Below, piece by piece: positions 48,851-61,875 of a stretch of DNA of 64,000 bases. Origin of the DNA: Sphagnum magellanicum. Taxonomy: Eukaryota > Streptophyta > Sphagnopsida > Sphagnales > Sphagnaceae. The stretch lies in NCBI GenBank assembly GCA_021904315.1, contig CM038907.1:1364001-1428000 (forward strand). The letters run 5' to 3'. The stretch's first letter is position 1. The number at the start of each line of letters is the position of its first letter. The notes below the pieces were generated by a model. It did no database searches. It saw only the letters and a list, made by a program, of their open reading frames with translations, and was not told the DNA's origin. Made by a program: the position numbers and the translations under genes.

Positions 48851-51800
48851 TACTCAACAGCTGATGATGATGATGATGAGCCCTAGCTTGTCAGTTCCTG
48901 AACTTCAACACCAAAAAACAAGAAGACCACAACTATAACAACAAGCAGACAAGAAGAAGAAGAAGAAAAAGAAGAACACAACAACAACAACAACACACAA
49001 AAAAAACAAATGTTCTTCACAACAAATAGACAAATCTTGCCTAGCTTGCCAATGCATGAGCTTTAACACCACCACAACAACAAGTGACTCCTGTCATAAT
49101 GGCTCTGCATTTTGAATGACATGCGAATCAGAAACACTGAGTAGCAGTTAGATCATATTTATTACACTCTTTTCTGCAAGTGCACAGAGCTGCTGAGCCT
49201 TTTACCAACCACAGCAACCTGCCCAATTCTGCTGAGCCAAAACCATTTTCCTGAGTCAAACGGGCAGTTGTTAGATTTTCTTCATCCATTTTTACTGTGC
49301 AGGATCACATACTGAGCACCGCTGGAGATGTTCTTAGGGACTCTAGTGTTAAGTCCCTTAACAGCATGCTAGTCATTTAGGACTTACACCTACTTACCAT
49401 GAAAATTTTATGTTAACGTCACTTAACATTAAGCTATTGCTCATTTAACATCGGGTCCCACCCAGGATGTCAACTAGATTTTCATGTAACACTGACTTAA
49501 CATCAAGTATGAATGCACCATAAGATATCAGTTTTCTACCAGGCTCTTGACATTTCTAAACTTTTTGGTTTCTAATTCTTCCCCTCAAACCAGAACCAAT
49601 TTTTTTCTTAAATTTAGAACCAGCAGTTCAGAGGTATATCTGTGTTTTTGGGCAAGTGTATTGGTTTTCATATCTTCACAGTCAACCAAGTAAAGGATTT
49701 TTTTCATTTAAAAAAAATAAAAATGTATCAGCCAAGCAAGGCTCAATCAACTTGGTCAAAATCCATCAATTGAGAAATGAAGGTATATGGACTATATAAA
49801 ATTTTCAATTAAAAGAAAATGGGTATAAAGGCATTGCAAATTATTCAATCTAAAACAAGGATGAAAAGATAAATGGCCAATATTCACATTTGTTTCACAG
49901 GGTAATCGCCTGGATAATTTATCATCTATCTTTATATTCTTACCTCATTAATGAGTAATTCAAAGATGGAAAGGGGAATGGGAAATGGGAATAGACAAGT
50001 ATAATGTATAATATGTGTCCAAGTATGACACATTGGCCTACTAGGGTAGAATGGCAGGTGAGTGAACACTTAAAGGGTTCAGATCCCTAGGGTTTAGTAA
50101 TGATGCATGTTTTCACCATGGTCTTCCAAGAGCTTAGGTGAAGCACTAGCCTGAGCACTGGTCAACACTTACAGCACTCAATTCCAATAAAAAATGAGAT
50201 AGTTGTGACACCCCAAAGCGGGGGTGGTCTCATTGTTTGAAAAACATTGGACAAAACACATGATGCTTTTTTTCTCCATACAAGCAATTTACAACATATG
50301 AAAAAACACATAAAACTCTTTGCAAGGACACTATTCATCTTATGAACACAAAATTAATAATTTAAATAGGTTTGAATAATTTGTTATTGTCATTCATATT
50401 TGAAAATTATTACAAAAAGATCAAGATTTTCAAAAACTTTGCAGGGCTAGTTGCACAATGATGGTGTGTGTTTAGGGTTTTAAAACATAAGGTTTTTTGA
50501 ACATCAAACCTAAAAGGCTAAACTCGGTGATCAACATGATGTCACATGAGGCAATCCCATGACACCTTACATCTCTCCCCTAGATCTCAAAGAGGGACGT
50601 TGTTGTGATACTAAAAGCAATGTGTATATTATACTAAAAATTCAATTTAGTGTACAAATTGATATGCCTATTTTTAACTTGATGATTTCTACCCAAATTC
50701 ATATTTAATATTTAATATTCAGTAATTTTTATTATTATTTAAGTAATTAATTAATATGAAGTTTATTAATTTTAATGAACTATTTAATTAAAATGGTGAT
50801 TAATTATTATGAATTATAAATAAGTTTGATTCATATAATTATTTCATTAATTAATTACAATAAATCATAATTGTTTTCAAAATTCAGATGATAAGTGGTT
50901 AATTATATGAATTTAGATAATTAATCATTTGATAATAGACTATTTGAAGTCAAATAAATAATTATTTGAAATAACTAAAAAGAATTAGATTGAATAATTA
51001 TATATATATAATTAAAATAATTAATTATCATATATTTAATCAAAATTTTAAGTTTCAGATAGTTATTTCTCATATAAAAATTAATATTTAATTATATAAC
51101 TTACATAATGAAAAACAAACACAAAACATGTGAAAAGAAAATACTATAGTTGTAACTAAATAACAAGTAAAAGATTCAATCTATGTGTTTTGTTTTTGAA
51201 TACCATGTGACAAACTATATAAAGAAGGTGCATTCTTTTATGTTTTCACATTAAAATACATGTGTCATTTTGAGATGAACTCAAAAAAATTTAACTTTAA
51301 AAGCAAAGCATAAAATTAAAAAATATATATTTTCATAACTATTCCTTAGTTCACTTAGTCTTGTGTTTTTTCACCTACTTATCTACCTACCTACGTAAGT
51401 AAATAGGTCCTATCTTTTTACCTACTTATATAGGTAGGTAGGTAGGTAGGTTTAAAATAATTAATAAGTATGTAGGTTTTAAGACCTACCAATCCACCTA
51501 ACTATGGTTAGGTACGACCTACCTAGTTGCTAAAATAAATATTTATTTTTTTCTTTTTTCCTAGAATACAATTAATATGCAATGTGGCAATTTTTGTTGT
51601 GTGAGGTGTTACAATTTTGAACCATCCATTAACAATCATAACGGACGATAATGATCAATATTTCAAAAAAAAAAAAGTTATAATGTTTGAAAATCTTCAT
51701 AATTTCATGTGTTGAATTTTAATGGATGGATAACAATTAATGATGTCAGCATGACATCATGGTGCAATTATAATGGAGTTGCATAGTAATCACTAATAAA

Positions 51801-53589
51801 AGACCCCTTTTTGTAATTATGTTCTCAACTAGTGTTCAATTACAAACCAAATCGAAAATTATGCATATAGTTACAACTTATTTTTTGCAACTACTAACCA
51901 ATAATGTTGACAAGTAAAAGTCGAAAATGAAATTACAATCGAACATGTATGCCATGTGTCAACACCATAACAATAGTCACTATTTACCAATTTAGTTGAA
52001 AATTGATGCACTAATTTAGTCAAGGGATGTTGTCAATTGCATTTGACTTGTGAATGAACTTCAATTGCAGATTATGCATGACATTAACCAAAATTACAAT
52101 CACAATTTCAACTAGGATGCAACTATGTAAATTAAACATATGGACTATGTTGTAACTATGTAAATTGAATATTTGGTCAGTTGTTTGGTAAGATGTGGCA
52201 CATTCACAAAATTTGAAGTCAAGGTGTAATCACATTAACAATAACCACAACAATGTAAGGCATGCTTAATTTTTCACATTTAAAAATAATAATTTAATTT
52301 GATGTTGAAAGATTTTAAGCTTTCAAAAACATTCATTAAACATTGTAATGCATGTTTTTTAACATTAAAAGGACTTATAAATAGACTTCCAAAATTTTGA
52401 AAATTACATATATTTTGAAATCTTTTACATAAATCTTGCCATAATAATATTTTTAAAAAATTTAAAAGATTTGAAATTTTTTTGAAGATTTTTTAAAGAA
52501 TATTTCAAAAAATTATTCCTCCAAAAGCATGTAGGTGTGATTCATGTTATCTTGTTTGCACCTGTCAACAAATAGTTAAATGACACGTTGCACACCAACA
52601 TTAATAAGTGAGGCCAAATGTTGCATAAACATAAGTTACGTCTAAACTTAGGCACCTAGGCAAAATTTAAACATAAGGCATTTAATTTAGGTTTAAGTCA
52701 AGGCTAGATTTAAACACTTATATTAGGCCTAAACATGTGTCACATGGCAATTAATGAATGAATTCCTATTTAATTTGGTTTAACCTTTAGGGTTGAACCT
52801 TTTTTATTGGTTCATCCCAAATGGATATTACATTTTCATGTTTATTTTGTTTTTCAATAATCCTAGTGCACTTTTTTATATAATATGGATTCATGGAATA
52901 AGGTAAAATTTTTAATTGTAACCTAGTTGTAATTTGGTTGCAACTTAATTGCAAGTCAAATAGTTGTGCTCTAGTTATAAAAGTTAATATGAATTTAGTT
53001 AAGCTCAGACTTAAATTGGTAATCTACCTTGCATATGTCTATTTTTAAATGTATAATCGTATAATTAAACAAATATACATATTATCATCATTTACTAAAT
53101 AATATGGTGATTCGTTAAATTCTTTAAAATCAGCAATTAAATGTACTTATCTATTAAATATTTAATTATTAATGAATATTTTTTTAAATTCCAAATTCAT
53201 TATAACTTCTTATTAACATTTCATAAAACAAAGAATTAACTAAAATATAGATATTCAATAATAATTTTTAAATTGATATTTAAATTATAATAAATATTAT
53301 AACGTAGTAATAATTAATAATTGGTTATAACAACAACATCAATAATAAAATTATAGTTAGTAGTTAGGTTAGGCTAGTTATTTAATTATTATTATTCATA
53401 TTTTTATCTAACTTGTTGGAATTATTATGAATTAATATAATAATTTATTAAATAAATTAAATAATTATTCTAATCATAATTTTAATTTAATCATAAATAA
53501 TAAAATACTACTAATAAAATGAAAAAATGGAAAAAAAAAATATTGGAATTTATAACCAACACTAGAATAAAATTAAATTCTAAAAAATA
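48851..53589. other. AT-rich intergenic stretch between the UGT copies
   Basis: No gene is recognised. Near the UGT 5' end there are short GAT, GAAGAA and AAC microsatellites (about 48863-49000). The segment 49488-49519 matches 38291-38322. AGGT/ACCT simple repeats lie at 51373-51530. The rest is AT-rich DNA with no open frames longer than chance. Confidence 0.45.
51373..51530. repeat. ACCT / AGGT simple repeats in opposing orientation
   Basis: A stretch with CTACCTACCTAC is followed about 45 bp later by TAGGTAGGTAGGTAGGTAGG, then by further ACCTA and TAGGT pieces. The opposing strands could pair as a hairpin. Confidence 0.7.
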
Positions 53590-55020
53590 CTAATTATGTA
53601 TCCTTACATGATATGTTGTAAACTAAAAATGAATCTACATGGAAATAATAAATTACACATGTATTGAACATATTCCCAAAAAATATTAATTAAGTATCAT
53701 TATTTGATATGTTGTAAACTAAAATAGAATCTACATAAAAATAATAAATTTTGCAGGTATTGAACATACACATTATTAAGTTGACTTATATTTGAGAATT
53801 TTCTTAAATTTTATTTTCAAATTAAAATGTAATATTTATATGCATAAAAAATTCATCGTACATAACCATTCAATATCTATACAAAATTACGATGCAAAGG
53901 TTGTTGATTATTGAACCATTTTATTCACTCCACCAAAACATAGCATCCATGATTAGGACATGTTGTGAGTAATGTCCAAACCTAATCATGGAATGATATG
54001 ACCTAGTCATATATGATTTTACTCATGATTATAGGACTTTTAGTCTCATATGACTACGATATTATGACTACATGACTAGTAATCATACAAGGTAGCTAAG
54101 TTAAACAGGTACATGGGTAGGTTAAATAATTAGGCTAAATAAAAAGGTTGAAAAATTTAGGTAGACCTTAAGTAGGCCTAAAGAGACATATTAGGTCCCA
54201 ACTAAACCTTAAATATAAGCTTAGGTGGATTTAAAGTTTTCCTAATAACTAGCCTTGGAATAGGCCTAGGTACCTATTCTAATATGAATTAATTTAAACC
54301 TAATTTAATTTAATTTAATTCAATCCTAATGTGGCTTAACTTAACCTACTTAAAGCTAATTTGCCCCAAGTAGCTTAGTTTATTTTAAATAACCTTATTT
54401 ATTTTAATTATCATATTTTAGTTTAATGTACCATAAATTAACATATGTAACTTAAAATTTAATTTGATTTAACCAAGTGTACCAACTTTAGCAACCTTTA
54501 AATTTCACCAAGTTTACTTAGCCAAACTTAGATTAATTAGCTGAATTTAGCTTAATTTTAGTCTTAATTCAAACAAATCACCTTTTAACACCTCATTTAA
54601 CAAATTTAAACCAAGTTTAGCCAAATTTATTTAGATTTAGCCAAGTTTAACTAGGTTTAACCTAAGTGGCTTAATGTAACTTGATTTCACCAATTTTAAC
54701 CAAATTTAATTTAAGTATCCAAGTTTAACCTAATTTATCAAATTTTAGCTAAATAGATAAATCATTTTGACTAGAAGAATTTTAGGTTTAACCAAATTTA
54801 TCCAATTTGAGGAATAATTAACCAAATTTAATTAAAAGTTTTCTAAGTTTAGCCAAATTTAGCCAAAATCATTTAGTTTAGTTAAATTTATATTTGCTTA
54901 ACCAAGCTTCAAAATGTTTCACCCAAGTTTATCAAAATATAAGCAAATTTATCCTAGTTTAACCAAAATAACATAGTATAGTTTGTTGAATATAGTAAAT
55001 TTAGAAAAACTTTATCAGAT
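52640..55020. repeat. low-complexity region rich in CCAAGTTTAACC-type motifs
   Basis: Short motifs such as CCAAGTTTAACC, GCCAAATTTA, TAGGTTTAA and CCTAAAC recur every 10-25 bp, most densely at 54300-54970. The pattern is degenerate and not a clean tandem array. It has no coding frame. Confidence 0.45.
53590..53766. repeat. direct repeat of about 80 bp, with a related copy at 57036
   Basis: The segment 53590-53670 recurs at 53687-53766, sharing GATATGTTGTAAACTAAAA, GAATCTACAT and GTATTGAACAT. A third, longer relative lies at about 57036-57200 and also matches 53767-53855. These appear to be old duplicates within the intergenic DNA. Confidence 0.55.
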
Positions 55021-57975
55021 TTATCCATGGGTCTAGGCTTAATAAATTTACAACATATTAAATTTATAAAATCAACTTTTTAAGAAAAATTGAATATAAT
55101 TTACACAATTTAAAATTGTGGTTTTACAAGAAATTTGTTAGATTATGGATATATATTTAAAATATTTCAATATATATTTGTATACATATTAAATGTGTAG
55201 ATTTTCGTTAATGCAAATTATAAAAATTGAACAAATGAAAAAGAAATATACAATTATAATGTTATATTGAGTGGTTGGACTCTAATAAATATGATATAAT
55301 TAATTTGTAAATATGTTTTTTGTAAATATATATTATATTATATTATAATCATCACGAATTTAATCAATTAATTATTAAAAATAAATAAATAATATATGAT
55401 TATTAAATTAAATGATATACTGAAAATTAAATATTCATATATAAAGTATAAATATTGAAAAAATATATATATGTAGATTAATAATTTAAATGTAAAATTA
55501 TGTTATGTGTATATAGTATGGTACATAATATATACAAATATATTTATATTAATAATATTATAGTGTATTCATATTTCAGAATTTTAAAATAAATTAAAAA
55601 TATTCTAGGTTTTATACTTAAATTATACATCTATTTATTAAAGTCTATCATGTATTGAAACATAACAAAGATTTAAAATTTTTTGAAATTCAAAAGTGAT
55701 TTTCTATGTTCAAAATTTGTTGTTTGAATTTTTAGTTGGTGCATGTATGTAGATTATGTTTGAAAGTTTAATAAGCTATATTCAAATTTTCATTTAATTA
55801 AGTGTAGAAAGAGAAATTATATTTTAAACTTTGTGTTTTTTTACATTCACACATTGAAAGATGATAAATCTTATATGTGAATACATTGTTCACATCTAAT
55901 CTACTAGGTGGATAGCAAAAGTTGTTGTCAATGTTGGGGTATGTTGATGGGTTGTATATATAATGAATGTGCAACATTGATATGGTATTGTATGTTTTTA
56001 TATTATTTCTATACAAACTGTACATATATGATATATAAATGATTCAAAATTATATTAAATGAATAACTTTTTAATATAATCAATATGAAAACATATATTC
56101 AAATATTAATAGGAAGTTATAAATATTATATTATATTATATTATATACATAAATTTATACTAAATATATAATTTACAAATAATATTTTGTAATCTTGTAG
56201 TCATTAGTGGCATATATGATTATAAACCTAGTCATGGATGTAATCATATATCCATCTTTTTCGTGTAGTGACTAGTAAATATTAATAAAATCATAAATAA
56301 GAATTGTACGCAAATCCAAAGGTGTACTTGGCGTTGTTGGAAAATAGTTGCTGAGTTAGATTGAATGAAATTTATTTCATAATTTTCATACTTAAAATGT
56401 GGAAGATATTGAATTTTGTTATTGAAAATTCAAAAAAATTACAAAAAAATGGGTCTAGAAAGGAAAATGAGTTGAGTGTGTTCACACTTGGGGCCAACAA
56501 CACATGTTACTTTATCTATCCATGAAGGAAGGTAATTTGTTTTGTTTTGTCTTAATGATATCTCCCAAACCATGATTTTTTAGGTCATGCTATGGAATTT
56601 ATCATTGGAAAGTTTTCAATGAGTAAAGGTGCATTGACTTGGTTTAAAATGTTTGAAACTATGGTGTGGAATTTTTTAATTATTAAACCATTTTTTCATT
56701 GATTTTTTAAAAAAAACCAAGATTGCAAATTATATTCAAATTTGGAAGCGTTTTTGGTATTGTTGGAAAGCCTCACCAAGTTTGATTTAATAAAATTGAT
56801 TTTGTAATTTGGAGACTTAAAATGTGAACAATAATATTGAATTTTTAATGGGTATTGTTGTTGGAAATTCAAACAAATCGCAAAAAGGGGTTTGGAAAGA
56901 AAATTCAATTGAATGCATTCAAACTTGGGCCAATGACAAAGGGTACATTATTTTTTAATGAGTTTTAATCATAATTTTTTTAAAATATTAAGATATCATG
57001 TGTATAAAAATGAATAAACATAGATATAAACATTGTGTATCATTATTTGATATGTTGTAATTACCCACATAAAATTAATAAATTACATGTGTATTGAACA
57101 TAAACATTATTACTAACATATATTTTAATTTTCTTTGAACTTTATTTTGAAATTAGATTATAATATTTACATGCACAAAAAAAATCATTCATTTATACAA
57201 ATTAAATTTACATGTAATGTATATTATCATAATTTTAAATTTGCCTACTAGTTGTTTAACCTAGTTGAAAGCGATAGTTGCAACAAAATTGCAAACAAGA
57301 TTGCATTTTAGCCATCCTTTAATACATTTTATCATCCATATATGTGTGTTGATGGTGTCACCAAAATAGTTGGACATTAGTCAATGTCTTGACTATGTGC
57401 CAACTAAAGAACCTTAGATGCCAAAAACATTTTGAAAATGGCCCTTTAATTGAAACATGCTTCACATTGTTTACCAATATAGTTGGGCATTCAATTTGGA
57501 GACATTGTTGATGCTGGGAATATTAGCAAATGACCACCTAGTTGAATATATTTTTCAAATGTATACCAATATAAATAGACAAATTGACTTGATTGATAAT
57601 TGCCATAATTAAATTTAAAAATTAAAAAAATCTCAATTGAAATATAATTGCAAAATGTCATGTAGTTGAAAACTTTTGGTTAAAAAATGGTTTCTATTAG
57701 TTAGTTTAAAATAAGTTGTTTTGACAAGGTTGTAATTGAAATACAATGAATTGCATTGCATATATAGTGAATTGCAACTCTACAATTCATGTGACTTGTC
57801 TATTAACATTCACGGCATATAAATACAATGAGTTGCAGGTGTCCAATGTAACTCAAAAATTGAGTTGCAAAGCTAGTTGTAAAACATTTTTTTTTTCATA
57901 GGACCACTAAACCTTAATTAGTTTTCTAAACACTTCTTATAGTGTATTGGAGAGTGTTGTTTGTGAATGGATTAT
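55021..57975. other. AT-rich intergenic stretch with two diverged duplicates
   Basis: No gene is recognised. The segments 56312-56512 and 56733-56945 share an ordered series of matches (GTTGTTGGAAA, ACTTAAAATGTG, TATTGAATTTT, GGAAATTCAAA, AACTTGGGCCAA), so they are diverged direct repeats about 420 bp apart. Confidence 0.45.
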
Positions 57976-58466
57976 GTGCATTTGGAAAGGTTTTTACATT
58001 GGTTTTAAGACTCATCATTCTATTGTTTTTCACAAACTATGAAGTAGGTGAGAGGCTATTTTAGTATGAAGGCTATGCGTTGGTTGTAGCACTATTTTTT
58101 TGCAAGATGTTGGAATCTTTATTCTAGCGACACTAGTATGTTAGAGCACACACAATTGGAATGGAACTTTGCTCAAGCTTTGTTGCCTCCATTTATGAAA
58201 AGCAACTTAGGTGATGATGAGTGCATTTGGAAAGGTTTTTACATTGGCTTTAGGACTCATCATTCTATTGTTTTTCACAAACTATAAAGTAGGTGAGAGG
58301 CTATTTTAGTATGAAGGCTATGTGTTGGTTGTAGCACTATTTTTTTGTAAGATGCTGGAATCTTTATTGTAACGACACTAGTATGTTAAAGCACACACAA
58401 TTGGAATGGAATTCTGCTCAGGCTTTGTTGCCTCCAATTATGAAAAACAACTTAGGTGATGATGAG
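57976..58466. repeat. 245-bp tandem duplication
   Basis: Units 57976-58220 and 58221-58466 start GTGCATTTGGAAAGG and are nearly identical, with about ten single-base differences visible. Each ends in CTTAGGTGATGATGA. No frame is open across a unit. Confidence 0.9.
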
Positions 58467-58932
58467 TGGATTTATTTCATTGCTCTAATAATGGGAGTTC
58501 ATTTTGTTTTTTCAGCATTATTGGATCGTTGATTGGATTCCACCAAATTCATTTTTGTTTTCTTCTTGTTTTTTTCCACCCAACATCTCTCAACCTATGT
58601 TTGTGATGAAAGTGATGCTTTAATACTTTGTTTGAATGGTTTTCATAAAATATGAAATGTGATTTTAGTATGGCTGCCTTAGAAAAACTAATGCGAACAA
58701 TTACAATCAAAAATCAAAATTTCTCTTCATGTAATAATTGTCATGTAAAAAAAACCTACACAGACCAACATATAAAAAAATCAAAGATTGAATTAAATAA
58801 AATCAAAGAATTAAAAATAAATATAAATAAACAAAGATGAGGAAAAAAACACAAAAAATGGAAATAATCAAAAAAAAGTTCCAAACTTACAACATGCAAC
58901 TTTAATAACGCAAAAGGAGGGCATAATAGTTA

Positions 58933-59225
58933 TACAAAGGCAAGAAGTACTAGCATGAAATGAAGCATAACAATGGTGTGAAGGAGCAAGTACCTAAACA
59001 ATAATGCAAAGACAAGAAACAACAACATGAACATAAATAATAGTGTGAAAGCAAAAAACAATTGCAACACAAAAGCAAAAAATGTCGCAAAGGCAAGTAA
59101 TAGCAACATAATAGGAAGCACAACAATGATGTGAAAGAGAAATTACTTGAATAATAACGTGCAACAATAATACAAAGGCAAGAAGTGGTGGCACAAAAGG
59201 AAGTAGCCACATGAAAAAATTGCAA
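58933..59225. repeat. degenerate tandem repeat, about four units of 75-85 bp
   Basis: Units beginning CAAAGGCAAGAAG or CAAAGACAAGAAA start near 58935, 59009, 59088 and 59175. Shared inner parts include AGCAACAT, ACAATGGTGTGAA and AATAATG. Long open frames on the minus strand here come from repeat composition, not a protein. Confidence 0.55.
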
Positions 59226-60792
59226 CTTGATCAAAACCAAAAAATAGCCCACTAGCACCCATGGAATTAAAAGTGATAACTTTCATCTCATATAAATGAT
59301 TGGCATCAACAATCCACCCATAATCACATACTCTATCAGCTTTGCAAGCTAACAAGTATCATCAAATGGGAAATCAACTCTGTTGAGCAGAAGCTTAGCA
59401 CACTTTATTAACGATTCAACCTTATGTGATATTTGGGAATTTCTACCCTTTCAATAAGATGTTAAAAGAAGTTGCACATGAGTGTCCAAGCTTAGAAAGT
59501 TAATAGTTTAAGGTTGATAGTAACTAAGATTGACTATACAATTATATCTACTTAAATGACCATTTCCTCAAACCATTCTTAAAATCAAGCATCCTTGTCA
59601 TTTAGTAAATCCAAGTATCCATGACCACTTTTGCATTCATTAGGAATTTTGGCAAGCACTATACATGAGAGGTTGTCTATATGCCCTCTTTCATGGAAGA
59701 TGGAAAACTCTTTAATTTAGGTTTGAAAATGATCTTATGTATTATGTTTGGATGGTGATGTGATATTATATGTGAAACTACTAAGAATATTATACATTTG
59801 TTTTGTTCATACATTTGTCGTCCATTTACAATTGTACTTTGGTATGGACCTATTGCTTTTGAGTCATGTTCTTTTTTAACATTCTGTTGGATCTTGTCTT
59901 CAACATTTATGTTAGAAATTAAAACTATTCACACTCCCAAAGGAATTAATGTGTGAAATCTTTTTTTTAAAAATCTTTTGCAAATATTTGAAAAAAAAAA
60001 ATCATTAACAAATAATATGATGCTAACATGAAATATCATTTTAACAGACCTATTATATGTGTTTGGCTCACCTTAGCCTTATAAATTGATAGCAAAATTT
60101 AGCAATATGTTCAACATTCATATCACATTTTAGTGATATGTTTCAAATATATGTACATGTGAGAGGTTTGACATGTTTTGTTTCCATGATTCAAGTGGAC
60201 ATAACCCTCAGATTGTGCCATGTAGATCAAGGTTGCTGCTAAAGTTACGAGTCATTAACATGAATGTAATAATATATACAACATGTCAGATTACCTTCAA
60301 GTAGTGACTGTAGTTGGAGATGGCATGACTCATGATAATGTTTTAGTGTACACGGCCCTTCACTTTCATAGATCCCTCTCATAAATTGTGAAGACCTGCC
60401 AAAATGTTTTTAAGTGTGTTTAGACAGCATGTTCTACACCAAAATTTGGTTTCTGAGAAATAACAGTGCATTCCGTTTTATGGAGTTGGCTTGGCTACTG
60501 ATTTTCTTGCAAGATGTGATCTTTCTTCTGCTTTTGAAGGTATCTTCCGTTCTTTCACAAATTTCAGCAGGTTTTGTTACATGGGGTTAAGGCCTCAGTT
60601 GAGGGCAGTACCCTCAGTACCAGAAGTGGGTCCATACTTGACTACTGCCTTGTGTGGCCTCTTCTTCTGGTAAAATACCCTCTTCGGGCCTTTACCTTGC
60701 ACTTAAGTCAATGCCACATAATTTGGCAGGTCAAACTGACCGAAGACTAGAATGACAAACCCCAAACAAAACACATGTAAATCATAGAAGCC
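59226..60792. other. intergenic stretch before UGT copy B
   Basis: No gene is recognised. The last 350 bp (about 60430-60790) are less AT-rich, but the short plus frame at 60491-60673 has no domain. The duplicated UGT segment begins at 60793. Confidence 0.4.
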
Positions 60793-61875
60793 AAAAAACA
60801 AAATCTCAGCTTGCTCATGATGCTTGGTAAAGCATATGAGCAAGGGCATCACCACAATCAGGTAGTGCTCAGCTGCTGTCTCACATGGGCCCTTATTTTG
60901 GTAATGCCCTTGCTCTCGTTCTTTACCTACACTTAGAACTCATTGATTAAGCCCAGCAATGCAGTTCATTCAACAACAAACTCTGTTCGGAGCATATACC
61001 TATCACATTGGAAATGAGTATCTGTTCACCACATGTGAAAGGTTAGCATTGATGAAAATGTTTCTGAACATACCCTTATACTCTTCTCACCGGATTCTTC
61101 ATGTACCCTCAATTCGTGGCTTGACTTCCTTTTCTTCTCCAAGCTTCGCTCTAGATAGTTTATGTATCCTCAAAGAACTCTTGCTCTCAAAGTTCTCCTT
61201 GTTTGTCTCTCTTTTCTTTCATTTTCTCAGGGTTTTCCCATGTCTAGCAGCTTTCTTTCTGTTTGCTCTTGTTTTTCTGATTTTCTTTGGTTTTTATTCT
61301 CTTCTCTCTCACTTGTAGGTTTGCCAAGCTACCCAGCATCATGTACTGCTTATTGCTGTCAGTCTTGTGATATAAACTTGGTATAGTGCTTCATTGTCTT
61401 TGAGATTCGTCCACACCCAGTCTCAGAAAGCAAATGTTATAGCAAATCACCAATATTATACATTAGTTGAAGTTGCACATTTCTCACTTGTGTTTCTTTC
61501 CCCATGTGTTCTGTTGTACCTGCAGATTGGATTGCAGAGCAACAAAAAAACATGGCCACACAGTTGCTTTCTTTCCTTATCATTTACTTGACTTGAGTTT
61601 GCTTCATCCCTACTTTGTGTTCTGAACTTGTGTTAATTCCATGTGACACATATGGAAATGTGGAAGTCATAAGCACAAAGTAGATTCAGAAAGTTTTTCA
61701 AGAACTTAGTTCTCGTGTTACTTCCGCAAGTTAGCAAGTATTTTGGGTTTGCTCAATATGAACTATTCGAGCAAGGCCCATCTGTGTTAGAAAAAGTGCC
61801 CATCTTTAAAATCAAATGACTGGTTTTCCCTTTCATCTTCGTCATACCATATTTGCAATGTGGATGCCACAGTGT

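Noticed and set aside
58930-59355. Hydrophobic minus-strand frames of 60-100 codons
   Set aside because: They come from a CAAAGGCAAGAAG-type tandem repeat read in three frames, not from a membrane protein.
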